Shown here: in pieces, positions 1-6,557 of the stretch
Position numbering within the stretch: position 1 is the stretch's first letter
Layout: each line of letters starts with the position of its first letter
NCBI GenBank assembly: GCA_012270695.1
Contig: JAAXHV010000648.1
Span: forward strand, 1-7,045
DNA from: Gammaproteobacteria bacterium
GTDB taxonomy: Bacteria; Pseudomonadota; Gammaproteobacteria; Eutrophobiales; Eutrophobiaceae
DNA length: 7,045 bases
Direction: 5' to 3'
Translations under genes and position numbers: made by a program
The notes under the pieces: model-generated
Seen by the model: only the letters and a program-made list of their open reading frames with translations
What the model was told of the DNA's origin: nothing
The model's database searches: none

Positions 1-1062
1 AACCTTGTCGACCAGGCCTTCAGAACTTTCACACCGGAGCAACGCGCCGAAGCTCTCCGCTGGTCGAGCAAACAGATGATCGAGGCAGGCGTTACCAGCC
101 TGAGAGACCCGAAACGTTCGACATCGGACATAAAGGTGTACCAGGCACTGAATAGCGCCGGTGAACTTCCGTTACGGGTTTCAGCACAACGATTTATACC
201 GTCAACTATTGGAGTTGAACAAGTCCTGGACATGTTCAGAGATGAAATACTCTACACGCCGTTGGGAAATGAACGGTTTCAAATTGATCGGGCGGGCTAT
301 TTTTACACGGATGGTGGTTATCATCGAATGAAACTCAGCGTACCCGTTAAGACAGTTCCAGGCATACCTGAAGACGGAGGTCAGTATTTCGAAAAAGAGC
401 AGTCGCAGGAATCCCTGGAGAAGATCGTCGTTGGTATGTCAAGAATGGGTTTTACCGGCAGTATTATGGCTGCTGGCGATGCCGCCCTGGAACTGGCCCT
501 CAGGGCTCTGGAAAAGGCAGACGACGAAGTCGGCATCAGTGACAAGCGTTGGGTGCTGGCCCATGTGATCTACCCGACAAGACAGCAGTTGAAAAGAATT
601 CGGAAACTTGGCGCGATCGTCACACCGATGTGGCATCATTATTACTATTACCCAACGCAGGTGTTCTACCACGGCGAAGATTTTGCCCAAAAGACAGACC
701 CGCTTCAGGACATGCTTGATGAAGGTGTAACGGTTGCCCAGGGAACAGATATATCCACCATTCCACTGAACTATTTTGCTGGAATTCACTTCATGGTGAC
801 ACGTAACACCTGGAAGTGGGGTAAGGCCAATCCACATCAGGCAGTGTCACGCGAACAGGCCTTGCGTATGATGACCATCAATGGCGCTTTTACTACCTTT
901 GAGGAGCACAGGAAAGGATCATTAGAAGCTGGAAAGTATGCTGATCTTGTCATTTTATCGGATGATTTGATGACTGTCCCGGGGGATGAAATTCCGCATA
1001 TCAAGGTGCTTGCCACGATGGTCGGAGGAGAATTTGTTTACCAGGCTGAAAGATTTGATTAA
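1..1062 (+). CDS. YtcJ-like amidohydrolase (Amidohydro_3 family), 5'-truncated by the window
   Basis: The frame is open from base 1, before the first ATG at 76, so the true start lies outside the window; 353 codons and a TAA stop are visible. Complete members are usually about 530-600 residues, so roughly the N-terminal third, including the HxH metal motif, is missing. The visible part follows the metal-dependent YtcJ-like pattern: GVTSLRDP near the break, a YTDGG segment at 304-318 where relatives read FADGS, AAGDAALELALRALE from 469, a conserved metal-type His in LAHV (562-564), GTD with the likely catalytic Asp (748-750), and a C-terminal GSLEAGKYADLVIL plus MVGGEFVYQ, the small beta domain typical of amidohydrolases. 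Family members hydrolyse C-N bonds in amides, formamides or cyclic imides; the substrate here cannot be read. The usual Lys of the FADG strand and the His before xxGD appear as Tyr (298-300) and Met (466-468). It is followed after 55 bases by the transporter gene, which suggests co-transcription. Confidence 0.85.
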   Translation, partial: NLVDQAFRTFTPEQRAEALRWSSKQMIEAGVTSLRDPKRSTSDIKVYQALNSAGELPLRVSAQRFIPSTIGVEQVLDMFRDEILYTPLGNERFQIDRAGYFYTDGGYHRMKLSVPVKTVPGIPEDGGQYFEKEQSQESLEKIVVGMSRMGFTGSIMAAGDAALELALRALEKADDEVGISDKRWVLAHVIYPTRQQLKRIRKLGAIVTPMWHHYYYYPTQVFYHGEDFAQKTDPLQDMLDEGVTVAQGTDISTIPLNYFAGIHFMVTRNTWKWGKANPHQAVSREQALRMMTINGAFTTFEEHRKGSLEAGKYADLVILSDDLMTVPGDEIPHIKVLATMVGGEFVYQAERFD

Positions 1063-1117
1063 GCAACTCAAATGACCATCACCCTCTGAAACACCCAACC
1101 AGACAGAACAAAGCAAA

Positions 1118-2599
1118 ATGCAAGGCGTAAAGGGAAACTTCTCGTTATTCCGGCCTGATCTGATTACGGTTTTCATGGTTGAGATGTGGGAGCGTTTTGC
1201 CTTTTACGGCGGTCGGGCGGTACTTGTCCTCTTCCTTATATCACCCGCTGCTCAGAGCGGGCTGGGGCTTCCCGACGCGTCGGCAACGTCCATCTACGGC
1301 CTCTACACGGCGATGGCTCTGTTGCTCGGCTTGTTGGCAGGGTGGGTCAGCGACGCATATATCGGCGCCAGAAGCTCCGTAGCGCTCGGCGGCATACTGA
1401 TTTTGACAGGAAATACCATGCTGTCTGCCGGCGCATATTTCTCCAGCGCTCCATTAGTGTATTCGGGGCTGTCTTGTGATGCGCTTGGCATCGCATTTCT
1501 CAAACCCAATGCAAGTTCTCTTGTCGCGCAATTGTATCCTGACGGCGGCGCTGAAAGAGATGCCGGTTTCCTGGTTTTTTATACAGGCATCAGCATTGGA
1601 GCCCTGGTGGGTTCCCTGGCGATTCCCCTGTTAGCCGCCCGGTTTGGCTGGTGGGCAGGATTTGCCTCAACTTCGGTCGGAATGTTGATCGGCCTTATCC
1701 AATTTTACCTGAGAAGCCATCACTTGAGGAATGTAGGTTTACCGGTCAAGGACAACGAGACGATGAAAGCAAGTCGAAAATCCATTGTCTATTCCATCTT
1801 GCTGGGCGGGGTTGCTATCCTGATGGTGTTGCAAATCGATATCAGCCTGCCAGCCCTTGTTGAAATTATTTCATGGCTGATGGTTGTTGTCGCCTTCATT
1901 TATTTTACCTATCTCGTTACTCGTCCCGACGTGGATACCCAGGCACGAAAACGCATGTTTGCTTTGATACTCCTTTGTATTGGTCTTTCGTTATACCTTG
2001 TGGGCTATCACCAAGGGGGCTCATCGCTGAATATCTTTACCGAACGATTTACCGACAGGGAAATCTGGGGATGGGAAATACCTGCCGGCGCTTTTCAGTC
2101 AATTATCCCCTTCGCATCGATCATTTTTGCGCCGGTCTTTGCCATTATGTGGGTACAACTGGGAACCAGGGGGATTGTGCCGAGTTCCATAATAAAGTTT
2201 GGGGTGGCTTTGTTATTGATGGGTTTGGGTTTTCTGATCATGACGCGTGCATCTGCCAATGCAGCTGCGATTGGAAAAGTTCTTCCCGTATGGCTGGTCT
2301 GCACATTTGTCGTACACACTATCGCAGATCTTTTTATTGCTCCAATCGGTCTCAGTGCTGCCAGCAAACTGGCGCCACCGAACAGGTTGGCACAAACAAT
2401 TGGGCTTTGGTTTGTTTTTGGCGCCATCGGAAACGCGCTTTCAGGTGTCCTGGCAGGCAAAATGGATTTGACGGATGCAGCGCGACTCTCCGAGGGTTTT
2501 TACGATGTTTTCCTGATGGGCCTGTTTTCTGCCTTGGCAATGTTTGCCTTGGCTCCATTCTATCGCAGGCTTTGTGGTGGCCGGTCGCAAGTCGTATAG
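1118..2599 (+). CDS. POT/PTR2-family proton-coupled oligopeptide-type transporter
   Basis: This encodes a 493-residue inner-membrane protein, a normal length for bacterial POT (proton-dependent oligopeptide transporter) proteins, which import di- and tripeptides or related small molecules with protons. The signature ExxERFxYYG is present on helix 1 as E22MWERFAFYG31, followed by R33. A second family motif, FYxxINxG, appears as F154YTGISIG with Ser in place of Asn. Helix 4 carries FLKPN with K129, and later motifs read FQSIIP (326-331), ADLFIAPIGLS (403-413) and SKLAP. About 14 hydrophobic segments are spread over residues 18-480, with a soluble link near 200-222. Compared with PepT-type structures, carboxylate-binding R33 and K129 seem kept, while positions that hold the peptide amino group are Ser159, Ile330 and Asp404 instead of Asn, Asn and Glu. 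The ATG at 1118 gives the usual short lead before the motif, although no clear Shine-Dalgarno precedes it. The 55-base gap from the amidohydrolase shows no terminator. Confidence 0.92.
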   Translation: MQGVKGNFSLFRPDLITVFMVEMWERFAFYGGRAVLVLFLISPAAQSGLGLPDASATSIYGLYTAMALLLGLLAGWVSDAYIGARSSVALGGILILTGNTMLSAGAYFSSAPLVYSGLSCDALGIAFLKPNASSLVAQLYPDGGAERDAGFLVFYTGISIGALVGSLAIPLLAARFGWWAGFASTSVGMLIGLIQFYLRSHHLRNVGLPVKDNETMKASRKSIVYSILLGGVAILMVLQIDISLPALVEIISWLMVVVAFIYFTYLVTRPDVDTQARKRMFALILLCIGLSLYLVGYHQGGSSLNIFTERFTDREIWGWEIPAGAFQSIIPFASIIFAPVFAIMWVQLGTRGIVPSSIIKFGVALLLMGLGFLIMTRASANAAAIGKVLPVWLVCTFVVHTIADLFIAPIGLSAASKLAPPNRLAQTIGLWFVFGAIGNALSGVLAGKMDLTDAARLSEGFYDVFLMGLFSALAMFALAPFYRRLCGGRSQVV

Positions 2600-2685
2600 A
2601 AACTGATACGGGTTGTCCGTAAGTGGCCCTGCATTGGTCAGACTATTCAGTTGTGTTGTGCATCTACAACTTTATTGCAATATAT

Positions 2686-2699
2686 GCATCAAATTTTCC
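2686..2699 (+). repeat. Direct repeat copy 1 upstream of the receptor gene
   Basis: GCATCAAATTTTCC matches the copy at 2749-2762 at 13 of 14 positions. Similarity continues downstream with small gaps: both copies are followed by TGTGTT (2704-2709 and 2765-2770) and then a degenerate TTGAGC/TTAGC end. The start-to-start distance is 63 bases, about six helical turns, which is what a pair of protein-binding sites on one DNA face would show. No known regulator consensus was recognised. Confidence 0.5.
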
Positions 2700-2710
2700 A
2701 CTTTGTGTTA

Positions 2711-2742
2711 TTGAGCGAAAAGTGACACACGCGTAGCATAAT
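2711..2742 (+). promoter_or_regulatory. Possible sigma70-type promoter for the receptor gene
   Basis: TTGAGC (2711-2716) could be a -35 box. Seventeen bases later lies TAGCAT (2734-2739), and overlapping it CATAAT (2737-2742), which is closer to TATAAT but with a 20-base spacer. The AT-rich gap and the strong ribosome binding site downstream argue that the receptor gene has its own promoter here, but the boxes are weak. It sits between the two copies of the direct repeat. Confidence 0.25.
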
Positions 2743-2748
2743 TTGATA

Positions 2749-2762
2749 GCAACAAATTTTCC
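2749..2762 (+). repeat. Direct repeat copy 2 upstream of the receptor gene
   Basis: GCAACAAATTTTCC is the second copy of the element at 2686-2699, with one mismatch. It ends 58 bases before the receptor start codon and would overlap or lie just after the transcription start of the tentative promoter at 2711-2742. That is a position where a bound protein could block transcription. Confidence 0.5.
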
Positions 2763-2807
2763 CGTGTGTTGTTAGCTATAAATCTTTACGACCGTTCCAG
2801 CGGGAAC

Positions 2808-2814
2808 AGGGGGG
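2808..2814 (+). promoter_or_regulatory. Strong ribosome binding site deciding the receptor start
   Basis: AGGGGGG lies six bases before the ATG at 2821 and nine before the adjacent ATG at 2824. It supports starting the receptor at one of these paired codons. A third ATG at 2816 is out of frame. Confidence 0.65.
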
Positions 2815-2820
2815 AATGCA

Positions 2821-5079
2821 ATGATGAAGTCAACAAATTTCATTACTCCATGGTATTTTCTGATACTCGTTCAAATTTGTCTGTCGGCTACGTCTCTCCA
2901 GGTATTTACGGCAGAACTGGAAGAAATAGTCGTTACTGCACAAAGGCGGGAACAAAGTCTTCAGGAAGTACCTGTCTCAGTTACTGCCTTTTCATCGGAC
3001 AGACTCAGACAACTCGGAGCTACTACCAGCACTGACATAGCCATGTTCACGCCGGGGATGTCCTTGGCTACTACCGCGGGCGAAGGCAACAAGTTGAACG
3101 TTGTGATTCGGGGTGTTGGCCTGAGCAGCGCAAATGAAGAAATTGAAGGAAATGTCGCCGTATACCAGGATGAAGTCTACATAGGTAACAGAAGCGGCCT
3201 GAATTTCAATCTATTCGATGTAGAACGCGTGGAGGTATTACGCGGTCCTCAGGGAACCCATTATGGCAATACAACCACCGGTGGGCTGGTTCATTATATA
3301 AGCAGGAAACCGACTGAAGAATTCGAGGGTTACGTCAACGCACAATATGGAGAGGAAAACAGCGCTCGGGTTGCAGGTGCATTAAGTGGCCCACTGGCTG
3401 AAGGCCTGTCTGCCCGCGTTTCCGGAGTATGGAATTCCCACGATGGTTATTTCAAGAACACAATCAATAAAAATAACAACAAGCTGGAATCCGGGGCAGT
3501 GCGCGGACAGGTATCGTGGGATGTTACCTCAGACCTTAATGTGTTGTTCTCCGCCCAATGGGGGGAAAATGACCCGGGAGTTGGACCGGCATTTAAGCCC
3601 CGCGTCGCGTACATAAACCCCGCGACAGGACTTGGGGAAGTATTGCCTTCAGACCTTAATCGTTTCGGGGTTTGCCCCGGCTGTGACTCTGGCGGGAACT
3701 CATATTCCACCGATGAGCAGGGGGATTACCTGAGCCGGTCTGCCGAAATCAGGGGCGACCTCCGGGTAGAACGGAAAGGGATCGGGGCGGTTATTACCTG
3801 GGATATTGGTGACACTACGCTTACTTCCGTAACCAATTTTACCTATGTGGATAAAGACTACGCTGAAGACGCTGATGGCGGACCAGGCGTAACCCTGGAA
3901 CAATTTACCATTACGGATTCAAACCAGTTTGTACAGGAGTTACGGCTGGTGGGTGAAACTGAAATGCTGGACTGGAGTGTTGGTGCTTTCTACTACACCA
4001 ATGACACCAAAAGCAATTTTGGCATTGATTTCCGACCCGGCGCTCTTGCCGGCAACCCATTTCCACCTTGGATACAGGATACATATACGTATTCCGACAA
4101 AACAAACTGGTCGGTTTTCGGAGACTTTTCTTATCATGTAACCGATAGTTTTTCCCTGAATGGGGGATTGAGGTATTCCGAAGAAGAACAGGAAAGATCG
4201 GGGTTTCGCGACAGGTTGTTTACTTTTGGATTAATGCTGACCGACAGGGTACACGAAAGCGAAATCACTTTTGATGATGTTACCGGTCGCGTTGGTCTGC
4301 AGTGGGATATTGATGAAGAAAAAATGGCATATATCACTGTAAGTCGGGGAGTTCGCCCCGGTTTACTTGATAGTGAGCGGATTGTGAGAATGCAGCCATT
4401 TCCGATGCTCGGCGAAGAGAAACTGATGTCCTATGAGATAGGATACAAGGCAGATTTTCCGAAATACGCCCTCAGGTTCAATACCAGCGCGTATTACTAT
4501 GATTACGAAGACAGGCATACACGCGCATTTGAAGGATTTAATTCCTTTCTATTTAACGTTGATGCCGACGTGCTTGGACTGGACCTGGAAGTTATATCCA
4601 ATCCGACTGACAATCTTGAGTTGACGATAGCGGCGGCTTTTCTTGATGGCACAGTCGAGGACCTTGAATATGGCGGTGACGCTGATCCGGCAAGTCCTAC
4701 CTTTAACTCGCTTGCGGGAACAACCCGTGATACCGAACTGCCAAACGCACCGGATTTAATATTATCGGGTCTTGCCAGGTATACCTGGCCTCTGAATAAT
4801 GGAGCTACTGTTTCGCTGATGGTAAGCGGTTCATATCGCAGTTCAGCTTATTCCGAGGCACAAAACAACCCGGTACAAAAGATACCCTCCTACACGGTGG
4901 TCAATTCCAGGTTAACCTACGCAAGTCCAGACGGGAAATGGAGTGTTGGGGCCTATGCCAATAACATTTTTGACGAAGAATATATTTCATTCGTGGGATT
5001 TGTTACATCCATTGGCGTTGCCCAGCAATTTATTGGAAGGCCACGCTTTGCGGGCGTGTTTTTCAATTACGACTTTTAA
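2821..5079 (+). CDS. TonB-dependent outer-membrane receptor
   Basis: This is a 752-residue outer-membrane active transporter: a 22-strand beta barrel with an N-terminal plug, energised through TonB-ExbB-ExbD. Residues 1 to about 31 form a signal peptide with a hydrophobic core (WYFLILVQICL) and likely cleavage near VFTA. The TonB box follows as EEIVVTAQRR (34-43), a form common in proteobacterial iron-complex-type receptors. The plug runs from about residue 45 to 160: VPVSVTAF, DIAMFTPGMSL, VIRGVG, and VERVEVLRGPQGTHYGNTTTGG, the classic plug end. The rest is barrel, rich in alternating aromatic strands, and ends in NYDF with the terminal Phe used by the BAM machinery. A CPGC pair (C285, C288) lies in a likely extracellular loop. 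The family style alone cannot name the ligand; neighbouring transport and amide-breaking genes suggest an organic nitrogen compound rather than a siderophore, as inference. No Fur-like site was recognised upstream. Confidence 0.95.
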   Translation: MMKSTNFITPWYFLILVQICLSATSLQVFTAELEEIVVTAQRREQSLQEVPVSVTAFSSDRLRQLGATTSTDIAMFTPGMSLATTAGEGNKLNVVIRGVGLSSANEEIEGNVAVYQDEVYIGNRSGLNFNLFDVERVEVLRGPQGTHYGNTTTGGLVHYISRKPTEEFEGYVNAQYGEENSARVAGALSGPLAEGLSARVSGVWNSHDGYFKNTINKNNNKLESGAVRGQVSWDVTSDLNVLFSAQWGENDPGVGPAFKPRVAYINPATGLGEVLPSDLNRFGVCPGCDSGGNSYSTDEQGDYLSRSAEIRGDLRVERKGIGAVITWDIGDTTLTSVTNFTYVDKDYAEDADGGPGVTLEQFTITDSNQFVQELRLVGETEMLDWSVGAFYYTNDTKSNFGIDFRPGALAGNPFPPWIQDTYTYSDKTNWSVFGDFSYHVTDSFSLNGGLRYSEEEQERSGFRDRLFTFGLMLTDRVHESEITFDDVTGRVGLQWDIDEEKMAYITVSRGVRPGLLDSERIVRMQPFPMLGEEKLMSYEIGYKADFPKYALRFNTSAYYYDYEDRHTRAFEGFNSFLFNVDADVLGLDLEVISNPTDNLELTIAAAFLDGTVEDLEYGGDADPASPTFNSLAGTTRDTELPNAPDLILSGLARYTWPLNNGATVSLMVSGSYRSSAYSEAQNNPVQKIPSYTVVNSRLTYASPDGKWSVGAYANNIFDEEYISFVGFVTSIGVAQQFIGRPRFAGVFFNYDF

Positions 5080-5116
5080 TAACATAACGGGGTTGGAAAA
5101 AATCAAAGGCATGGAA

Positions 5117-5132
5117 GCAGGCGGTCGCCTGC
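5117..5132 (+). other. GC-rich hairpin between receptor and oxidase genes
   Basis: GCAGGC-GGTC-GCCTGC forms a perfect six-base-pair stem with a four-base loop, 37 bases after the receptor stop. No T-run follows on the + strand, so it is not a standard intrinsic terminator. It could act as an mRNA-stabilising or processing element that lowers downstream expression, or as a weak terminator. Confidence 0.5.
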
Positions 5133-5166
5133 GTCATTAATGGGCGGGAGTGCCGGTTAAGGTGTC

Positions 5167-6480
5167 ATGATGGTTGGAAAGAAGAATATTCCCTGGTATG
5201 ACACCTGCAAGGAAGTATCACCGGTAACAGACATATTGACTGAAACCATTGAGGCCGATGTCAGCGTAATCGGCGCCGGCGTCATGGGCCTGTCCACGGC
5301 AATATCACTGGCAGAGTCAGGGTGCCGTGTTGCCGTCCTCGAAGCAGATGATATCGGCGCCGGGGCATCGGGCAGAAACGGTGGACTCATCGTACCGATA
5401 ATGCGCACGAAACCTGAAACCATCCTGAAATTCCTCGGCAGAAAAGGCGAACATCTGATTAAAACGGTAATTCAATCTGCTGATGCTGTCTTTGAGCTGG
5501 TCAACAGATATGCCATATCCTGTGATCCTGTTCGTAATGGTTTCTTGCAGCCAGTTCATACCAGGAGCAAGGTGCCTGATGTGGAAATGGCGGCTGCGTC
5601 CTGGTCACGCTGGGGCGCTGCCTGTGGATATATTGGAGCGGAAGAAACTGCATCCAATCTCGGAACTGATACTTATCACGGCGCGTTATTAGAGACCGGT
5701 GGCGGAGCTGTAAATCCCTTGGCTTACACCAGGGGCCTGGCAAGGGCAGCGATTTCGATGGGGGCTGACGTATATATTCGATCCCCCGTTACTGCGGCTT
5801 TACGTCGGAATGATAAAAAATGGCAGCTTACTACAGGGAATGGTTCAGTATTATCAGAAACAGTCGTCCAATGTGCCAGCGTACAAGTGCCCGGATTACC
5901 GTTTCCCACGGGTGCATCGGCAACTGATTCACTCATCCCAATCGTCCTGCATGGTTTGGCTACAAAACCTTTGTCCGAATCACTGCGAAACAGGATCCTG
6001 CCTAAAAGATCCGTAGCTACTGACACAAGAAACTGCGTATTTTCCGTAGGGTATGATTCCGGGCACAGACTGATAACCAGCGGCGTAGCACCGCTAGGAG
6101 ATGGTAGTGTCGGCATGAAGCAAATGGGCTGTTTCGTTGCCCGGAGGCTGAAACGTGTATATCCTGATCTGGCAGATATTGAGTTTGAATATATGTGGAA
6201 GGGTATCGCCGCCTTGAACCGAAACTCGTTGCCTGTGCTATATAAGCCGGAGCCTGACTGGTATGCCCTAACGGCCTGTAATGGTCGGGGTATGGCGCTC
6301 TCTACCATTACAGGCCAGGTTTTCGGCAAGGTGCTAGTCGGTGGGACTATTGATGATTTTATTTTACCGGTCATAACACCTAATCCTGTAAGACTGCGAA
6401 AAGTAATTGGTGGAGCGCTGGCAAGAGTATTGATTCCGGCAGGCGCAATACAGGACAGGTGGTGTGAATTATTGCCGTAG
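5167..6480 (+). CDS. FAD-dependent amine/amino-acid oxidase (DAO superfamily, gamma-glutamylputrescine oxidase-like)
   Basis: This 437-residue protein has an N-terminal Rossmann FAD fold: VIGAGVMG (34-41) gives GxGxxG, and the strand ending VAVLEA puts E59 where the FAD ribose is held. GASGRNGGLIVP (66-77) is the flavin-contact segment of DAO-fold oxidases. The lead PWYDTCKE before the fold, the CDPVRNGFLQPVHT region and C371NGRGMALSTITG near the end resemble the PuuB/OrdL branch, which oxidises amines such as gamma-glutamylputrescine; glycine and sarcosine oxidases share the fold. The expected reaction is oxygen- or carrier-dependent oxidation of a C-N bond to an imine, releasing an aldehyde or keto product and amine; the substrate is not readable. 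Length is normal and the frame intact. AAGGTG (5159-5164) lies two bases before the ATG at 5167 but five before the ATG at 5170, so 5170 may be the true start. It lies 87 bases after the receptor and 77 before hyuA. Confidence 0.88.
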   Translation: MMVGKKNIPWYDTCKEVSPVTDILTETIEADVSVIGAGVMGLSTAISLAESGCRVAVLEADDIGAGASGRNGGLIVPIMRTKPETILKFLGRKGEHLIKTVIQSADAVFELVNRYAISCDPVRNGFLQPVHTRSKVPDVEMAAASWSRWGAACGYIGAEETASNLGTDTYHGALLETGGGAVNPLAYTRGLARAAISMGADVYIRSPVTAALRRNDKKWQLTTGNGSVLSETVVQCASVQVPGLPFPTGASATDSLIPIVLHGLATKPLSESLRNRILPKRSVATDTRNCVFSVGYDSGHRLITSGVAPLGDGSVGMKQMGCFVARRLKRVYPDLADIEFEYMWKGIAALNRNSLPVLYKPEPDWYALTACNGRGMALSTITGQVFGKVLVGGTIDDFILPVITPNPVRLRKVIGGALARVLIPAGAIQDRWCELLP

Positions 6481-6557
6481 AATCTTATAACCAAAGAAAA
6501 AACTCGGTAATCACTCTCCATGTCGGGATGGTCATTAACCTGCAAAATGTCTGAGCC

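Noticed and set aside
2607..2621. Hairpin TACGG-GTTGT-CCGTA just after the transporter stop
   Set aside because: The stem has only five pairs and no T-run follows, so it is not supported as a terminator.
1873..2622. Open frame of 249 codons overlapping the transporter in another + frame
   Set aside because: It is rich in Cys, Arg and Trp without domain logic, and the overlapping frame has clear POT motifs throughout.
2726..2768. Inverted repeat CACACG...CGTGTG upstream of the receptor
   Set aside because: Arms are only six to seven bases with a loop of about 31 bases, which chance easily explains.
3529..3660. TCAGACCTTAAT occurs twice inside the receptor gene (ending near 3540 and 3660)
   Set aside because: A 12-base match coding for S-D-L-N in both places, without wider repeat structure, is probably coincidence or local protein similarity.
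6506..6540. Imperfect nested hairpin (GGTAAT/ATTAACC outside, CCAT/ATGG inside) before hyuA
   Set aside because: Short arms, a bulge and unpaired stretches make it weak, with no further sign of a riboswitch or terminator.
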